This document shows, piece after piece, positions 27,135 through 35,334 of a stretch of DNA of 64,000 bases. The notes under the pieces were generated by a model. The model was given only the letters and a program-made list of their open reading frames with translations. It ran no database searches and had not been told where the DNA came from. The DNA is taken from contig JAKUUM010000001.1 of the NCBI GenBank assembly GCA_022447065.1, forward strand, positions 124,001 through 188,000, written 5' to 3'. Each line of letters opens with the position of its first letter. Position 1 is the stretch's first letter. The translations under genes and the position numbers were made by a program. The stretch comes from SAR86 cluster bacterium (GTDB lineage Bacteria; Pseudomonadota; Gammaproteobacteria; Magnimaribacterales; Magnimaribacteraceae).

Positions 27135-27602
27135 ATGAAAGAAAAATTTCCCTACCCAGGAAATCCAATCACAGTCACAACAGAAATGTGTGATATGAAC
27201 GGTCACATGAACGTAGCTGACTATGCCCGCATATTTGATGATGGTTCAACTGAACTCTATCAAGATATGGGGTTCACAGATAAATATTTCAAAGAAGGAT
27301 TTTCCAGCTTTACTCTCGAAATGAATATCCAGTATTTGACGGAATTAATTGAAGGAGAGGTAGCTTTTCCATACTACAGAATCATTAACGTTAGCCCAAA
27401 GCTTATTCATTATGGTGGAATCTTGTTGAAAGAAGATGAAACGATCTCGGCAACCAACGAGCAAATGTTAGTTCATATCGACATGTCCATTAGAAAATCA
27501 TCGAAGATGCCTGCCAGTATGCAAGAAAACTTACAGAGTATGTGCAGAGAACACAATCAGACTGGTGATATAGGTTTTGATCTGAGATTACAGATTAGAT
27601 AA
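27135..27602 (+). CDS. hot-dog-fold acyl-CoA thioesterase (4HBT type)
   Basis: 155 residues of the 4HBT family. The MCDMNGHMNVADYARIFDDGS segment gives the helix and active-site region, followed by the characteristic strand order (FSSFTLEMNIQYLTEL; YYRIINVSPKLIHYGG). It hydrolyses an acyl-CoA, identity unknown; relatives include carnitine-pathway betainyl-CoA thioesterases. It is 9 bp behind parC but unrelated in function, so it may be in the transcript only by read-through. It is convergent with the aldo/keto reductase. Confidence 0.82.
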   Translation: MKEKFPYPGNPITVTTEMCDMNGHMNVADYARIFDDGSTELYQDMGFTDKYFKEGFSSFTLEMNIQYLTELIEGEVAFPYYRIINVSPKLIHYGGILLKEDETISATNEQMLVHIDMSIRKSSKMPASMQENLQSMCREHNQTGDIGFDLRLQIR

Positions 27603-27609
27603 CAGTCGA

Positions 27610-28578
27610 TTAAATACTAGAAAGTTTTCTTTGAATTTCTTCATTAAGAAGAGGAACGACTTCTAAGGCCTCAAGGTTTTCTTTTAGTTGTTCGGTCTTA
27701 GAAGCTCCAAGAATTACCGTTGACACATTCGGATTTAACAAACACCAAGCTATGGCCATTTTTGAAAGACTGACTCCTAACTCTTCAGCAATTGGTACTA
27801 AACCTCTCACTTTTTCCATTCTGGCTTGCCCTCTTTCAGAATCAATCATATGGTTCTTTAACCACTCATAGCCTTTAAGAGTCGCTCGGGAACCTTCTGG
27901 GATACCATCTAGATATTTGCCAGTCAGAGCTCCTGAGGCCAAAGGTGACCAAATAGTGGATCCCATTTGAAATTTTCTAAAAATAGGATCATATTCAACT
28001 TCAAATCTTCTCCTATCAAGAAGGTTGTATTGGGGTTGCTCCATGGTTGGAGGAGTTAAGTGATTTTTTTCCGCAAATTTATAAGCTTCAGTTATCTCCT
28101 CAGCTGTCCATTCTGAAGTTCCCCAGTACAATACCTTCCCTTGCGTAATTAGATTATGCATTGCCCAAACAGTTTCTCCGATAGGGGTATCTGGATCTGC
28201 TCTATGACAAAAATACAGGTCCAAATAGTCAACTTGTAATCTTTTCATGGCTTGATGACAGGCTTCAGTTACATGTTTTTTACTTAATCCTAATTGGGTA
28301 GGTTTGGGGTTAGATGTTGAACTGAAAAAAACCTTAGACGAAACACAATAACTATCTCTTGGTTCATTAATACTTTTAAGAGCCTGGCCCATAACTTCTT
28401 CAGATTTTCCTCGGTCATACCCTTCTGCATTATCAAAAAAATTAATTCCTGAGTCGAAGCAAACCTTGAACATGTCTTCCGCTAATTTTGTATTTACCTG
28501 AGTATTAAAGGTTACCCAGGATCCGAAAGAAAGCTCAGAAACTTTCAATCCAGATTTGCCTAATGTTCTATATTCCAT
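27610..28578 (-). CDS. aldo/keto reductase, Kv-beta/YghZ type
   Basis: About 322 residues starting at MEYRTLGKSGLKVSE; a 9-residue upstream extension is possible but then overlaps its own -10 element. It is an NADPH-dependent carbonyl reductase with a TIM barrel. The catalytic tetrad is visible as Asp and Tyr in FFDNAEGYDRGKSEE, Lys in SSKVFF and His in LYFCHRAD, and the NADP-binding end is TVILGASKTEQLKENL. The substrate is unknown. It is a single gene with TATAAT 6 bp before the ATG. Confidence 0.88.
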   Translation of the reverse strand: MEYRTLGKSGLKVSELSFGSWVTFNTQVNTKLAEDMFKVCFDSGINFFDNAEGYDRGKSEEVMGQALKSINEPRDSYCVSSKVFFSSTSNPKPTQLGLSKKHVTEACHQAMKRLQVDYLDLYFCHRADPDTPIGETVWAMHNLITQGKVLYWGTSEWTAEEITEAYKFAEKNHLTPPTMEQPQYNLLDRRRFEVEYDPIFRKFQMGSTIWSPLASGALTGKYLDGIPEGSRATLKGYEWLKNHMIDSERGQARMEKVRGLVPIAEELGVSLSKMAIAWCLLNPNVSTVILGASKTEQLKENLEALEVVPLLNEEIQRKLSSI

Positions 28579-28584
28579 GGTTTC

Positions 28585-28590
28585 ATTATA
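28585..28590 (-). promoter_or_regulatory. -10 element of the aldo/keto reductase, leaderless type
   Basis: TATAAT on the minus strand is separated by only 6 bp from the ATG at 28578, so transcription would begin at or next to the start codon. No Shine-Dalgarno is present. Confidence 0.45.
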
Positions 28591-28634
28591 ATAAAAAAAA
28601 CTCAAACAGGATTAATTCAGAGGAACCCTTAAAT

Positions 28635-29696
28635 ATGAAAAAATTTTTAATTTACCTAATAGCTTCATTAGTCATTATTGCCATCGCTGCAATGGTTGGA
28701 TTGAGGAACCCTTCCATTCAAGACAAAGTTATGATTTCTGTTCTTGAGGGCCTTATTCCCTCATCAAATTTACCTGAAGAAGATTCCTTGAGTGCAGTTA
28801 TTTGTGGATCCAGGTCTCCAATACCCAGTCCAGGAAGGGCACAGACCTGTGTCATGGTTAGAGCGGGCGAAAATATTTATATTGTTGATATTGGAGATGG
28901 TAGTTCATCTAATCTAAGGAATTGGGGAATACCTTTCAATAAAATTAAATCTGTCCTTTTAACGCACCTTCATTCAGATCACATTTCTGATCTAGCTGAT
29001 TTGCACCAAGCCTCTTGGATTATGCAGAGAAGGACAGCAAAACTAGATGTCTATGGACCTCAAGGCGTCGGACTTGTAACAAAAGGTTTTGAAGCAGCTT
29101 ACGAACCAGATTATTTTTTTAGGAATACTCACCATGGGGATCAAATTGCTCCTTTGGATGTAGCAGGACTTAATCCTCATACCGTAGATTTAAATCAGCC
29201 CAAGATTATCGATGAGGATGGTCTAATAGTAACTGCATTTGAAGTAGTGCATGACCCTGTTAAGCCAGCTCTCGGTTATCGTTTTGACTATAAAGGCAGG
29301 AGTTTGGTCATTAGCGGCGATACTTCTTATAGCGAAAATTTAATTGAGAACTCCAGAGACGCAGATGTGCTCATTCATGAAGCGCAAGCTAATCATATGA
29401 TCAATTTACTGAGAGATTTTAATTTACAAATGGGAGCTAATTTAAATGCAAAGCTTATGGAAGATATAACCACTTACCATACAACCCTTGTTGAAGCGGC
29501 AGAAATTGCAAACTTAGCAAATGTAAAACATCTTATCTTTTACCATTTGACGCCTGCTCCTAGAAACCGCATAACTGAAATTATATTCTTAAGAGGTGTA
29601 GACGAAGTTAGAGAAGAATGGACTCTTTCAAGAGATGGAACCATGGTAGTTTTACCGGTTGGATCGGGAGACATTAATATCTTGGAGCTTGAATAG
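28635..29696 (+). CDS. membrane-anchored metallo-beta-lactamase-fold hydrolase
   Basis: About 353 residues from ATG 28635, which has AGAGGA upstream. Residues 2-22 form a membrane anchor or uncleaved signal, placing the enzyme in the periplasm. The MBL Zn motif is THLHSDHISDLADL, with further ligands in VISGDTSY and the late YHTTLVEAAE...LIFYHLTP region, the arrangement of RNase Z/arylsulfatase-like members. RNA processing is unlikely outside the cytoplasm; an esterase or lactonase activity is more plausible. Its promoter region is shared with the divergent aldo/keto reductase. Confidence 0.85.
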   Translation: MKKFLIYLIASLVIIAIAAMVGLRNPSIQDKVMISVLEGLIPSSNLPEEDSLSAVICGSRSPIPSPGRAQTCVMVRAGENIYIVDIGDGSSSNLRNWGIPFNKIKSVLLTHLHSDHISDLADLHQASWIMQRRTAKLDVYGPQGVGLVTKGFEAAYEPDYFFRNTHHGDQIAPLDVAGLNPHTVDLNQPKIIDEDGLIVTAFEVVHDPVKPALGYRFDYKGRSLVISGDTSYSENLIENSRDADVLIHEAQANHMINLLRDFNLQMGANLNAKLMEDITTYHTTLVEAAEIANLANVKHLIFYHLTPAPRNRITEIIFLRGVDEVREEWTLSRDGTMVVLPVGSGDINILELE

Positions 29697-29734
29697 GCTT
29701 AAAATTTTTTTAGCTTCCTTAGGTCTAATTGCTG

Positions 29735-30223
29735 ATGATCCAAATAGAATTCAACGAAAAAGACCATGCGTTTCAGATCATTCTGACACCCAACAAATCT
29801 TTATCCTGGAAATTTAGTTTACTCTTCATCCTTGTGATCGCTGTTACTTGTGGGGTTATAGGGATAGGGTTTTATTTGTTAGGGGCTTCATTAATTTTAC
29901 CTTTTGCTGGATTGGAGATCCTTTTAGTGGGAGCATGCGTTTTTTTTGTGGTCAAAAGAACCTACAAACAGGAAATAATAACTATGACCCCTGAAAAACT
30001 GACAATAGAAAAAGGCATAAATAGTCCTAAACATAAATGGGAATACTTTAGGATTTGGGCTTATGTGGTGGTAGAGAAACCCAAGCACCCATGGTATCCG
30101 GCTCACATTCTTATAACTTCTAAAGGCGAGAGAGTTCCTGTTGGAGATTTTCTGACAGAAAATGAAAAGTTCACTTTAGTTGAAAATTTAAGAACTATAA
30201 TTGACTCTCTTAAAGCTTACTAA
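29735..30223 (+). CDS. DUF2244 family membrane protein
   Basis: About 162 residues from ATG 29735 (an in-frame TTG 6 bp earlier is less likely). Two adjacent transmembrane helices (about residues 26-46 and 50-70) form a hairpin, followed by a cytoplasmic domain with KWEYFRIWAYVVVEKPKHPW and VPVGDFLTENEK, as in DUF2244. In many alphaproteobacteria and gammaproteobacteria DUF2244 genes lie near cytochrome oxidase genes; none are here. The stop codon overlaps the end of the convergent acyl-CoA dehydrogenase gene by 4 bp. Confidence 0.78.
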   Translation: MIQIEFNEKDHAFQIILTPNKSLSWKFSLLFILVIAVTCGVIGIGFYLLGASLILPFAGLEILLVGACVFFVVKRTYKQEIITMTPEKLTIEKGINSPKHKWEYFRIWAYVVVEKPKHPWYPAHILITSKGERVPVGDFLTENEKFTLVENLRTIIDSLKAY

Positions 30224-31383
30224 TTTCTTTGATTAAATCTTCTTCCTACTAATGCAGAAGCTATATTTATTTTTTGGATATCTATTGTTCCACCAGCAAT
30301 TCCCCATCCCCATGCGTCTCTGAATCTTCTCTCCATTTGGTACTCTTTATTGTATCCATAGCCTCCCATTAATTGGATGGCAGTACCAGTGACTTCTCTT
30401 GCCATTTCATTCGAAAAACACTTTCCTACACTTGATTCAAAAATACTGGGTAAGCCTTCAGCGGCATTTTGAGCCGCCCGATGTATCAATAAACGACTGG
30501 CTTCAACCTTCATTGCCATTTCAGCTAATTTCAGCTGAACAGCTTGGAAATCTATAATAGGTTTTCCAAATTGTTTTCTTTCTTGGACGTACTCCAGGAC
30601 TTGATCCAAAGCTCCCGAAGCTTGACCTAGACTCATTGTTGCATTGCCACACCTTTCCAGATCAAAAGCTGCCATTAATTTTTTAAAACCCCCATCAGCA
30701 TTAACAACAATATTTTCTTTAGGAACCTTAACGTTATCAAAAAATATATCAGCCGATGCAACACCGTTAAAACCCATGAGTTCCTCTTGTTTTCCAAAGC
30801 TCAAACCCTCGGTATCTTTTTCTACATAGACTGCTCCTATTCCTTTGGCTCCAGGTTCATCAGACATTCGACAATAAACAACATAACCTGCCGCATGCCC
30901 AGCTCCTGAACACCATCGCTTCATGCCGTTTATAACTATAAAGTCTTCTTTTTCTTCTGCTTTGGTAGTTAAGTCAGTAAGTGCAGACCCTGCATTAGGT
31001 TCAGACATAGAAACAGCGACAAATAAATTTCCTTTACAGACTTCAGGAATAACTCTTTGTTTTAGCTTCTCATTAGCAAAATGTTCTATTGCTTTGATGG
31101 GTCCAACGGTACTTTCAAATATAGGCCAAGCTACAGCTGAGGACACTTTAGCAAATTCTTCTAAGACTAAAAGGGCATCTAAATTTGTTAAACCCAAACC
31201 ACCATATTCTTTCTTTATATTTATTCCTAAGAATCCCATTTCCGAATAACGTAAAAACCACTCTTCAGAAAGAGGTTCCTTTTTTTCTTCAAGAGTTTTT
31301 GCAACTGAAGACATTTCTTTCTGAGCAAATTCTCTAGCTACAGACTGAAGTTCTTTTTGTTCTGTTGATAATGAAAAATCCAT
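30220..31383 (-). CDS. acyl-CoA dehydrogenase
   Basis: 387 residues, a flavoenzyme that introduces the alpha,beta double bond into acyl-CoA and passes electrons to ETF. FAD-binding segments include VAVSMSEPNAGS, INGMKRWCSG and the C-terminal LMGGYGYNKEYQMERRFRDA. The loop that carries the catalytic Glu in medium-chain enzymes reads GIAGGTIDIQ, with Gly there, whereas helix G has DLERC, so the base is placed as in isovaleryl-CoA dehydrogenase. That suggests a branched or long substrate. It is 16 bp downstream of the CoA-transferase gene and probably acts on its product. Confidence 0.92.
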   Translation of the reverse strand: MDFSLSTEQKELQSVAREFAQKEMSSVAKTLEEKKEPLSEEWFLRYSEMGFLGINIKKEYGGLGLTNLDALLVLEEFAKVSSAVAWPIFESTVGPIKAIEHFANEKLKQRVIPEVCKGNLFVAVSMSEPNAGSALTDLTTKAEEKEDFIVINGMKRWCSGAGHAAGYVVYCRMSDEPGAKGIGAVYVEKDTEGLSFGKQEELMGFNGVASADIFFDNVKVPKENIVVNADGGFKKLMAAFDLERCGNATMSLGQASGALDQVLEYVQERKQFGKPIIDFQAVQLKLAEMAMKVEASRLLIHRAAQNAAEGLPSIFESSVGKCFSNEMAREVTGTAIQLMGGYGYNKEYQMERRFRDAWGWGIAGGTIDIQKINIASALVGRRFNQRN

Positions 31384-31399
31384 GGTTTCTCCTTTATTT

Positions 31400-32593
31400 T
31401 TAAACTATTCTTTTTTCCTTAAATTCAGAAATTTCTTTTTCCGAATAACCCAACTCAGTGAGTATTTGATCTGTATGTTCTCCTAAGAGAGGAGCTCTAG
31501 TTCTTATTTCTCCAGGATTTTCAGACAACTCCACTGGCGAGGTAACTATAGGTGCTGCTTTATCTAGGTTAGGATAAGCAACTTCTTTGAAAAGATTGCT
31601 TGCGAGAATATGAGGTTCGTTAACAATTTCTTTTGCTTTCAAAACTTCTCCAACAGGGATTCTTTCTTTATTCAACTCCTCAATGGCTTCCTTACTGGTT
31701 CTTTCTAGACACCATTCAGCCATTCTTAGGCTTATGACCTCAGCATTGTTGCCTCGACTTATATCGTCCTTAAACTTTTCATCCTCTAACCATTGTGGTT
31801 CACCAATTAATTTAACCCACCTCTCAAATAAAGGTTGTCCAACTGTTTGTACTAGTATCCAACCATCTTTGGTTCTAAAAGTGTCTGCAGGCGCAGAAGT
31901 TTGTGCCCTGTTGTGAGTAGCTATACGGTTGATGTTCAACAATTCCTGTTCAATTACTAGACCGTTTGTCATGGTTAATGCAGTGGTTAGAAGTGAAGTT
32001 TGAACCCTCTGACCTTTTCCAGTTTTTTCTCTCTCCATTAGAGCCATAAGGGTTCCAAATGCTGCAAGCGAGGCGCTGCAAAAATCTACATAAGGAGCAT
32101 AATTTTTTGAAGGCTGATCGGGGCTACCCGTCATATCCATCGAACCTGACATCGCTTGGGCCACGCCATCAAACCCTACTCTGTCAGAATAAGGCCCAGA
32201 AGTGCCAAAAGCAGTATTTGAAGTAAGAATTATTTTCGGATTAATCTTTGAAAGGGTATCAAAATCTAAACTCATAGCTTTCAGTGTGTTTTCAGGCAGA
32301 TTAGCTATAACAACGTCAGCAGTTTCAGCAAGTTTGCTTGTTATCTCTTTTCCTTCAGGCTTCATGGGATTTAAAGTAAACCCCAGTTTGTTTCTGTTCA
32401 TTTGAAGGAACATTGACCCCACTCCATCAGGAGAAATTGGAGTAGTAAATCTGTCTTCACTTCCCTTAACTCTTTCTACTCTAATAACTTCAGCTCCATA
32501 GTCCGCAAGTAAAGCTCCACAGAATGGACCAGCAATATATCTTCCAAAATCTAAGACTCTATATCCACTCAGTACGCCCTTAGGTTTAGACAT
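31400..32593 (-). CDS. CaiB/BaiF family III CoA-transferase
   Basis: 397 residues. It moves CoA between carboxylic acids via an acyl-enzyme at a conserved Asp, visible in APYVDFCSASLAAFG. The N-terminal LDFGRYIAGPFCGALLADYGAEVIRVE and RNKLGFTLNPMKPEGKEI segments and the C-terminal HTDQILTELGYSEKEI are typical. The gene precedes the acyl-CoA dehydrogenase on the same strand, consistent with activation of an acid followed by dehydrogenation. Its start overlaps the stop of the upstream esterase by 8 bp. Confidence 0.93.
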   Translation of the reverse strand: MSKPKGVLSGYRVLDFGRYIAGPFCGALLADYGAEVIRVERVKGSEDRFTTPISPDGVGSMFLQMNRNKLGFTLNPMKPEGKEITSKLAETADVVIANLPENTLKAMSLDFDTLSKINPKIILTSNTAFGTSGPYSDRVGFDGVAQAMSGSMDMTGSPDQPSKNYAPYVDFCSASLAAFGTLMALMEREKTGKGQRVQTSLLTTALTMTNGLVIEQELLNINRIATHNRAQTSAPADTFRTKDGWILVQTVGQPLFERWVKLIGEPQWLEDEKFKDDISRGNNAEVISLRMAEWCLERTSKEAIEELNKERIPVGEVLKAKEIVNEPHILASNLFKEVAYPNLDKAAPIVTSPVELSENPGEIRTRAPLLGEHTDQILTELGYSEKEISEFKEKRIV

Positions 32594-33680
32594 TCTCCCT
32601 CCTGTGGTTATTAAAAAACTCCCAAATCACTTCATTGCCCCAATTAATCTCAGACCCATAGTTGTCTTTGCATTCATTTTGCTGAGGACTACTTAAACTT
32701 TGTTCTTCAGATCTACAAAATCCAACTCCAGGTTTTTGTCCGGGCCAAGCATGTCCTCCTCCTGGGACAAGACAATTTACAACTTCATGAGATTTACCTG
32801 TGCTGCAAGATCTTCTCGATGTACAGGAAAGATTATTCTTTTGAGCTGTTATAAGATTGGACAAAACAACTTCTTCTGAACATCCCATACTTTCTGCCCA
32901 TTTATTTAGAGAAACTTCAGGTTTCTCATAAAACCATCCATCCCTTGAAACCTTACCATCAATTGGAGTTGTTGTATCTTCATCTCCAAAGACTTGAAGG
33001 TAAGATATTGGAATTTCTGGTACGCAACTCCTGTCTCTTGGAATAGATCCACTTATGGATGCTGTGGCAGCCAATAATTCGGAATGATGACAGGCAAATC
33101 TATGTGCCATCGCCCCTCCGTTGCTCATTCCTGAAATGTATCTTCTGGATTTATCAACTGCGTAATTTTCTGTTACTTCTTCAATGACTTGTCTAATAAA
33201 TCCAATATCGTCATAACATCCAGTCCAGGCACAATGACTATATTCCTTGCACTCTTTAGGTCTAGGATATTCATCTCTGTCCTTGAGACAAATAGGTCGT
33301 TCGCTTTTTCTTAAAGGAGCGTTGCTCTCGAGATCATTCCAAGAGCTGACAAAGAAAGACGAGCCATTTTGCTTAGCCCAAAAATTTGCTCCTTGAGGAT
33401 ATACCGCTATGTAGTTTCGATATTCAGCATGCAAATTCATCCCCTTAGTAGTTTCTTTTTCAAAGCCTGTTGCAGTTCCAGTGTATCCATGAAGACCTAC
33501 TACCATTGGGAGTTCTTTATTTTCTGGGTAGCTACTAGGTAAAAAAATCATATACTCTCTTTCAACTTCTTGCCAAAGTATGGTCACCTTGAAAAAGTTT
33601 TCATTTGTTTCTTTTTCAGAACTAGAAGCTAATGAAGTAAATAAAACAAAGAGAAATAAAATTTTTATTCTAAGATTCAT
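32586..33680 (-). CDS. secreted PHB-depolymerase/feruloyl-esterase-type hydrolase
   Basis: About 364 residues from ATG 33680, which gives a signal peptide (MNLRIKILFLFVLFTSLASS); a longer frame would overlap the divergent thioesterase. The alpha/beta-hydrolase triad is Ser in GMSNGG, Asp in FGDEDTTTP and His in GGGHAWPG. Many paired Cys residues (CKEYSHCAWTGC, CTSRRSCSTG) imply disulfides in an exported enzyme. It should hydrolyse an ester outside the cytoplasm. The released acid might be the substrate of the CoA-transferase and dehydrogenase downstream in the same operon. Confidence 0.85.
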   Translation of the reverse strand: MNLRIKILFLFVLFTSLASSSEKETNENFFKVTILWQEVEREYMIFLPSSYPENKELPMVVGLHGYTGTATGFEKETTKGMNLHAEYRNYIAVYPQGANFWAKQNGSSFFVSSWNDLESNAPLRKSERPICLKDRDEYPRPKECKEYSHCAWTGCYDDIGFIRQVIEEVTENYAVDKSRRYISGMSNGGAMAHRFACHHSELLAATASISGSIPRDRSCVPEIPISYLQVFGDEDTTTPIDGKVSRDGWFYEKPEVSLNKWAESMGCSEEVVLSNLITAQKNNLSCTSRRSCSTGKSHEVVNCLVPGGGHAWPGQKPGVGFCRSEEQSLSSPQQNECKDNYGSEINWGNEVIWEFFNNHRRENV

Positions 33681-33701
33681 GATCAAAGGTCTTTTTTGAA
33701 G

Positions 33702-33709
33702 ATTATAAT
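33702..33709. promoter_or_regulatory. overlapping bidirectional -10 elements
   Basis: ATTATAAT reads as TATAAT on both strands (plus 33704-33709; minus 33707-33702). On the plus strand it ends 8 bp before the thioesterase ATG at 33718; on the minus strand it ends 21 bp before the esterase ATG at 33680. Confidence 0.45.
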
Positions 33710-33717
33710 GAACTTCT

Positions 33718-34125
33718 ATGCGTAAAACAGAAATACCTCCCAAGGGTTATAAAGTGTTCAATATTTCTCAACCTCACGTAAAAAGCTTAGGTCCAGGTTT
33801 CTATAAGAAAGAAGAAGGCAACCAGTTGGTGCTAGGGTTTTATGTAAAAAAAGAGAACTGTAATGGTTACGACTCTGCCCATGGAGGAATGTTAATGGCC
33901 TTAGCAGATTTTGCTTTGTGCACTTCGGCTATGCGAAGTTCAGACAGTCCGGTAACTACAGTCAGTTTTCATTCAGAATTTATTCAACCAGCCCCACTAG
34001 GTTCTTTGTTAGAAATCAGAGCTAGGTTAACAAAAAAAGGAAAATCTTTAGGATTTTCTGAGGGCGATATCAAGGTACGGAATGAGGTTATTTTAAATTT
34101 CGGAGGCGCAGTAAAGATACTTTAA
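33718..34125 (+). CDS. PaaI-type hot-dog thioesterase
   Basis: 135 residues. The PaaI motif YDSAHGGMLMALADFALCTSA holds the catalytic acidic residue in the central helix, followed by TTVSFHSEFIQPAPLGSLLEIRARL. It hydrolyses acyl- or aryl-acyl-CoA thioesters. It is divergent from the esterase-CoA-transferase-dehydrogenase operon and shares its promoter region, suggesting joint control. A saccharopine-dehydrogenase-like gene follows after 5 bp. TATAAT lies 8 bp before the ATG and no Shine-Dalgarno is seen. Confidence 0.87.
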   Translation: MRKTEIPPKGYKVFNISQPHVKSLGPGFYKKEEGNQLVLGFYVKKENCNGYDSAHGGMLMALADFALCTSAMRSSDSPVTTVSFHSEFIQPAPLGSLLEIRARLTKKGKSLGFSEGDIKVRNEVILNFGGAVKIL

Positions 34126-34130
34126 GATTA

Positions 34131-35330
34131 ATGGCTAAAGATTTAGACATCGTTGTTTATGGGGCAACAGGGTTTACAGGAAGGCTTTGTGTAAAGTACC
34201 TTTTTGAAAATGCTAAGGACCTTAAGTGGGCTATTGCAGGTAGAGACTTAATTAAACTTTCCCAGGTGGCAATTAGATTTTCGCCCACAACTGAAACTTT
34301 AGAAGCTGATGGAGATGACGAAAAGGCCTTGGATGCTATAACGAGTAGGACTAAAGTTGTAATTTCCACTGCCGGTCCTTTCCATAGATATGGTTCAAAG
34401 TTAGTAGCTTCATGCGTAAAAAACTCAACCCATTACGTGGATATAACCGGAGAAACTTTCTGGATAAAAGAAATGATTGATAAACATCATGCTGAAGCTG
34501 TATCGAAGGGGATAAGAATCATACCTTCTTGTGGTTACGACTCTCTACCATCTGATTTAGGAGTCTTCTTTTCTGCTAAGCAATTAGGAAAACCCATTAA
34601 AAGGGTGGAGTCATATCACACTGGTCGAGGTAGTGCATCTGGAGGAACTATAGAGACAGGATTCTCTATGGGAGATCTAAAATTAGGCAAAGAGATGCAG
34701 GATCCTTTTTTGTTAAACCCAATGGACTCAGTAACTTCTGAGCAGAGGAGTCTAAGCTCCGATAGGGTGAAGATAAGAAAAAACAAAATTATTAATGCTT
34801 GGACTGGTCGATTCATTATGGCAACTATGAATACAAGAGTAGTTAGAAGAAGCGCTGCTCTTTTAGAGTCCAGACAGGAGGCTTACGGTGTAGATTTTAC
34901 TTATCAAGAGTACGCTTTTTACCAAAAATACCTAAATGCTGTTCTTGTTTCTTTAGCGACTCTCTTTTCTATGATTATTATCGGAACACCGATCCGAAAG
35001 CTTGTGCGAAGCTTCTTGCCTAAGCCTGGAGAAGGGCCTAGCGAAGAAACGATGGAAAAAGGATTTTTTGACTGTTTGTATACGGTTGAAGCTGAAGATG
35101 GATCATTGAGTGTTTTTAGAATGCACGGAAAAGGAGACCCTGGATATAGAGTAACCTCTAAATTTGTATGTGAGAGTGCTATGACTCTTATACGCGATGA
35201 AGAAAATTTGCCAGGAGGAAAAGATTACGGAGGCCTTTTGACTCCAGCTTCGGGTCTTGGTCAACCCTTAATAGACAGATTATCTAAAAGTGGAATCTTC
35301 TTTGAGGGGCCCCTAGAGGAATTTTCTTAA
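34131..35330 (+). CDS. saccharopine-dehydrogenase-like NAD(P)-binding protein (trans-acting enoyl reductase type)
   Basis: 399 residues. The N-terminal Rossmann motif is VVYGATGFTGRLCVKYL, followed by ISTAGPFHRYG and CGYDSLPSDLG, the hallmark of the saccharopine-dehydrogenase-like oxidoreductase/trans-acting enoyl reductase group, not of lysine biosynthesis. A hydrophobic segment (about residues 268-288) may attach it to the membrane. Relatives reduce double bonds in lipids. It is coupled to the PaaI-type thioesterase and converges on the phosphofructokinase gene. Confidence 0.85.
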   Translation: MAKDLDIVVYGATGFTGRLCVKYLFENAKDLKWAIAGRDLIKLSQVAIRFSPTTETLEADGDDEKALDAITSRTKVVISTAGPFHRYGSKLVASCVKNSTHYVDITGETFWIKEMIDKHHAEAVSKGIRIIPSCGYDSLPSDLGVFFSAKQLGKPIKRVESYHTGRGSASGGTIETGFSMGDLKLGKEMQDPFLLNPMDSVTSEQRSLSSDRVKIRKNKIINAWTGRFIMATMNTRVVRRSAALLESRQEAYGVDFTYQEYAFYQKYLNAVLVSLATLFSMIIIGTPIRKLVRSFLPKPGEGPSEETMEKGFFDCLYTVEAEDGSLSVFRMHGKGDPGYRVTSKFVCESAMTLIRDEENLPGGKDYGGLLTPASGLGQPLIDRLSKSGIFFEGPLEEFS

Positions 35331-35334
35331 GCTA

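Noticed and set aside
31400-32593. CaiB/BaiF protein has VQTSLLTTAL where many relatives have an Asp, suggesting loss of the catalytic residue.
   Set aside because: The catalytic Asp of the family corresponds to the one in APYVDFCSA, which is present.
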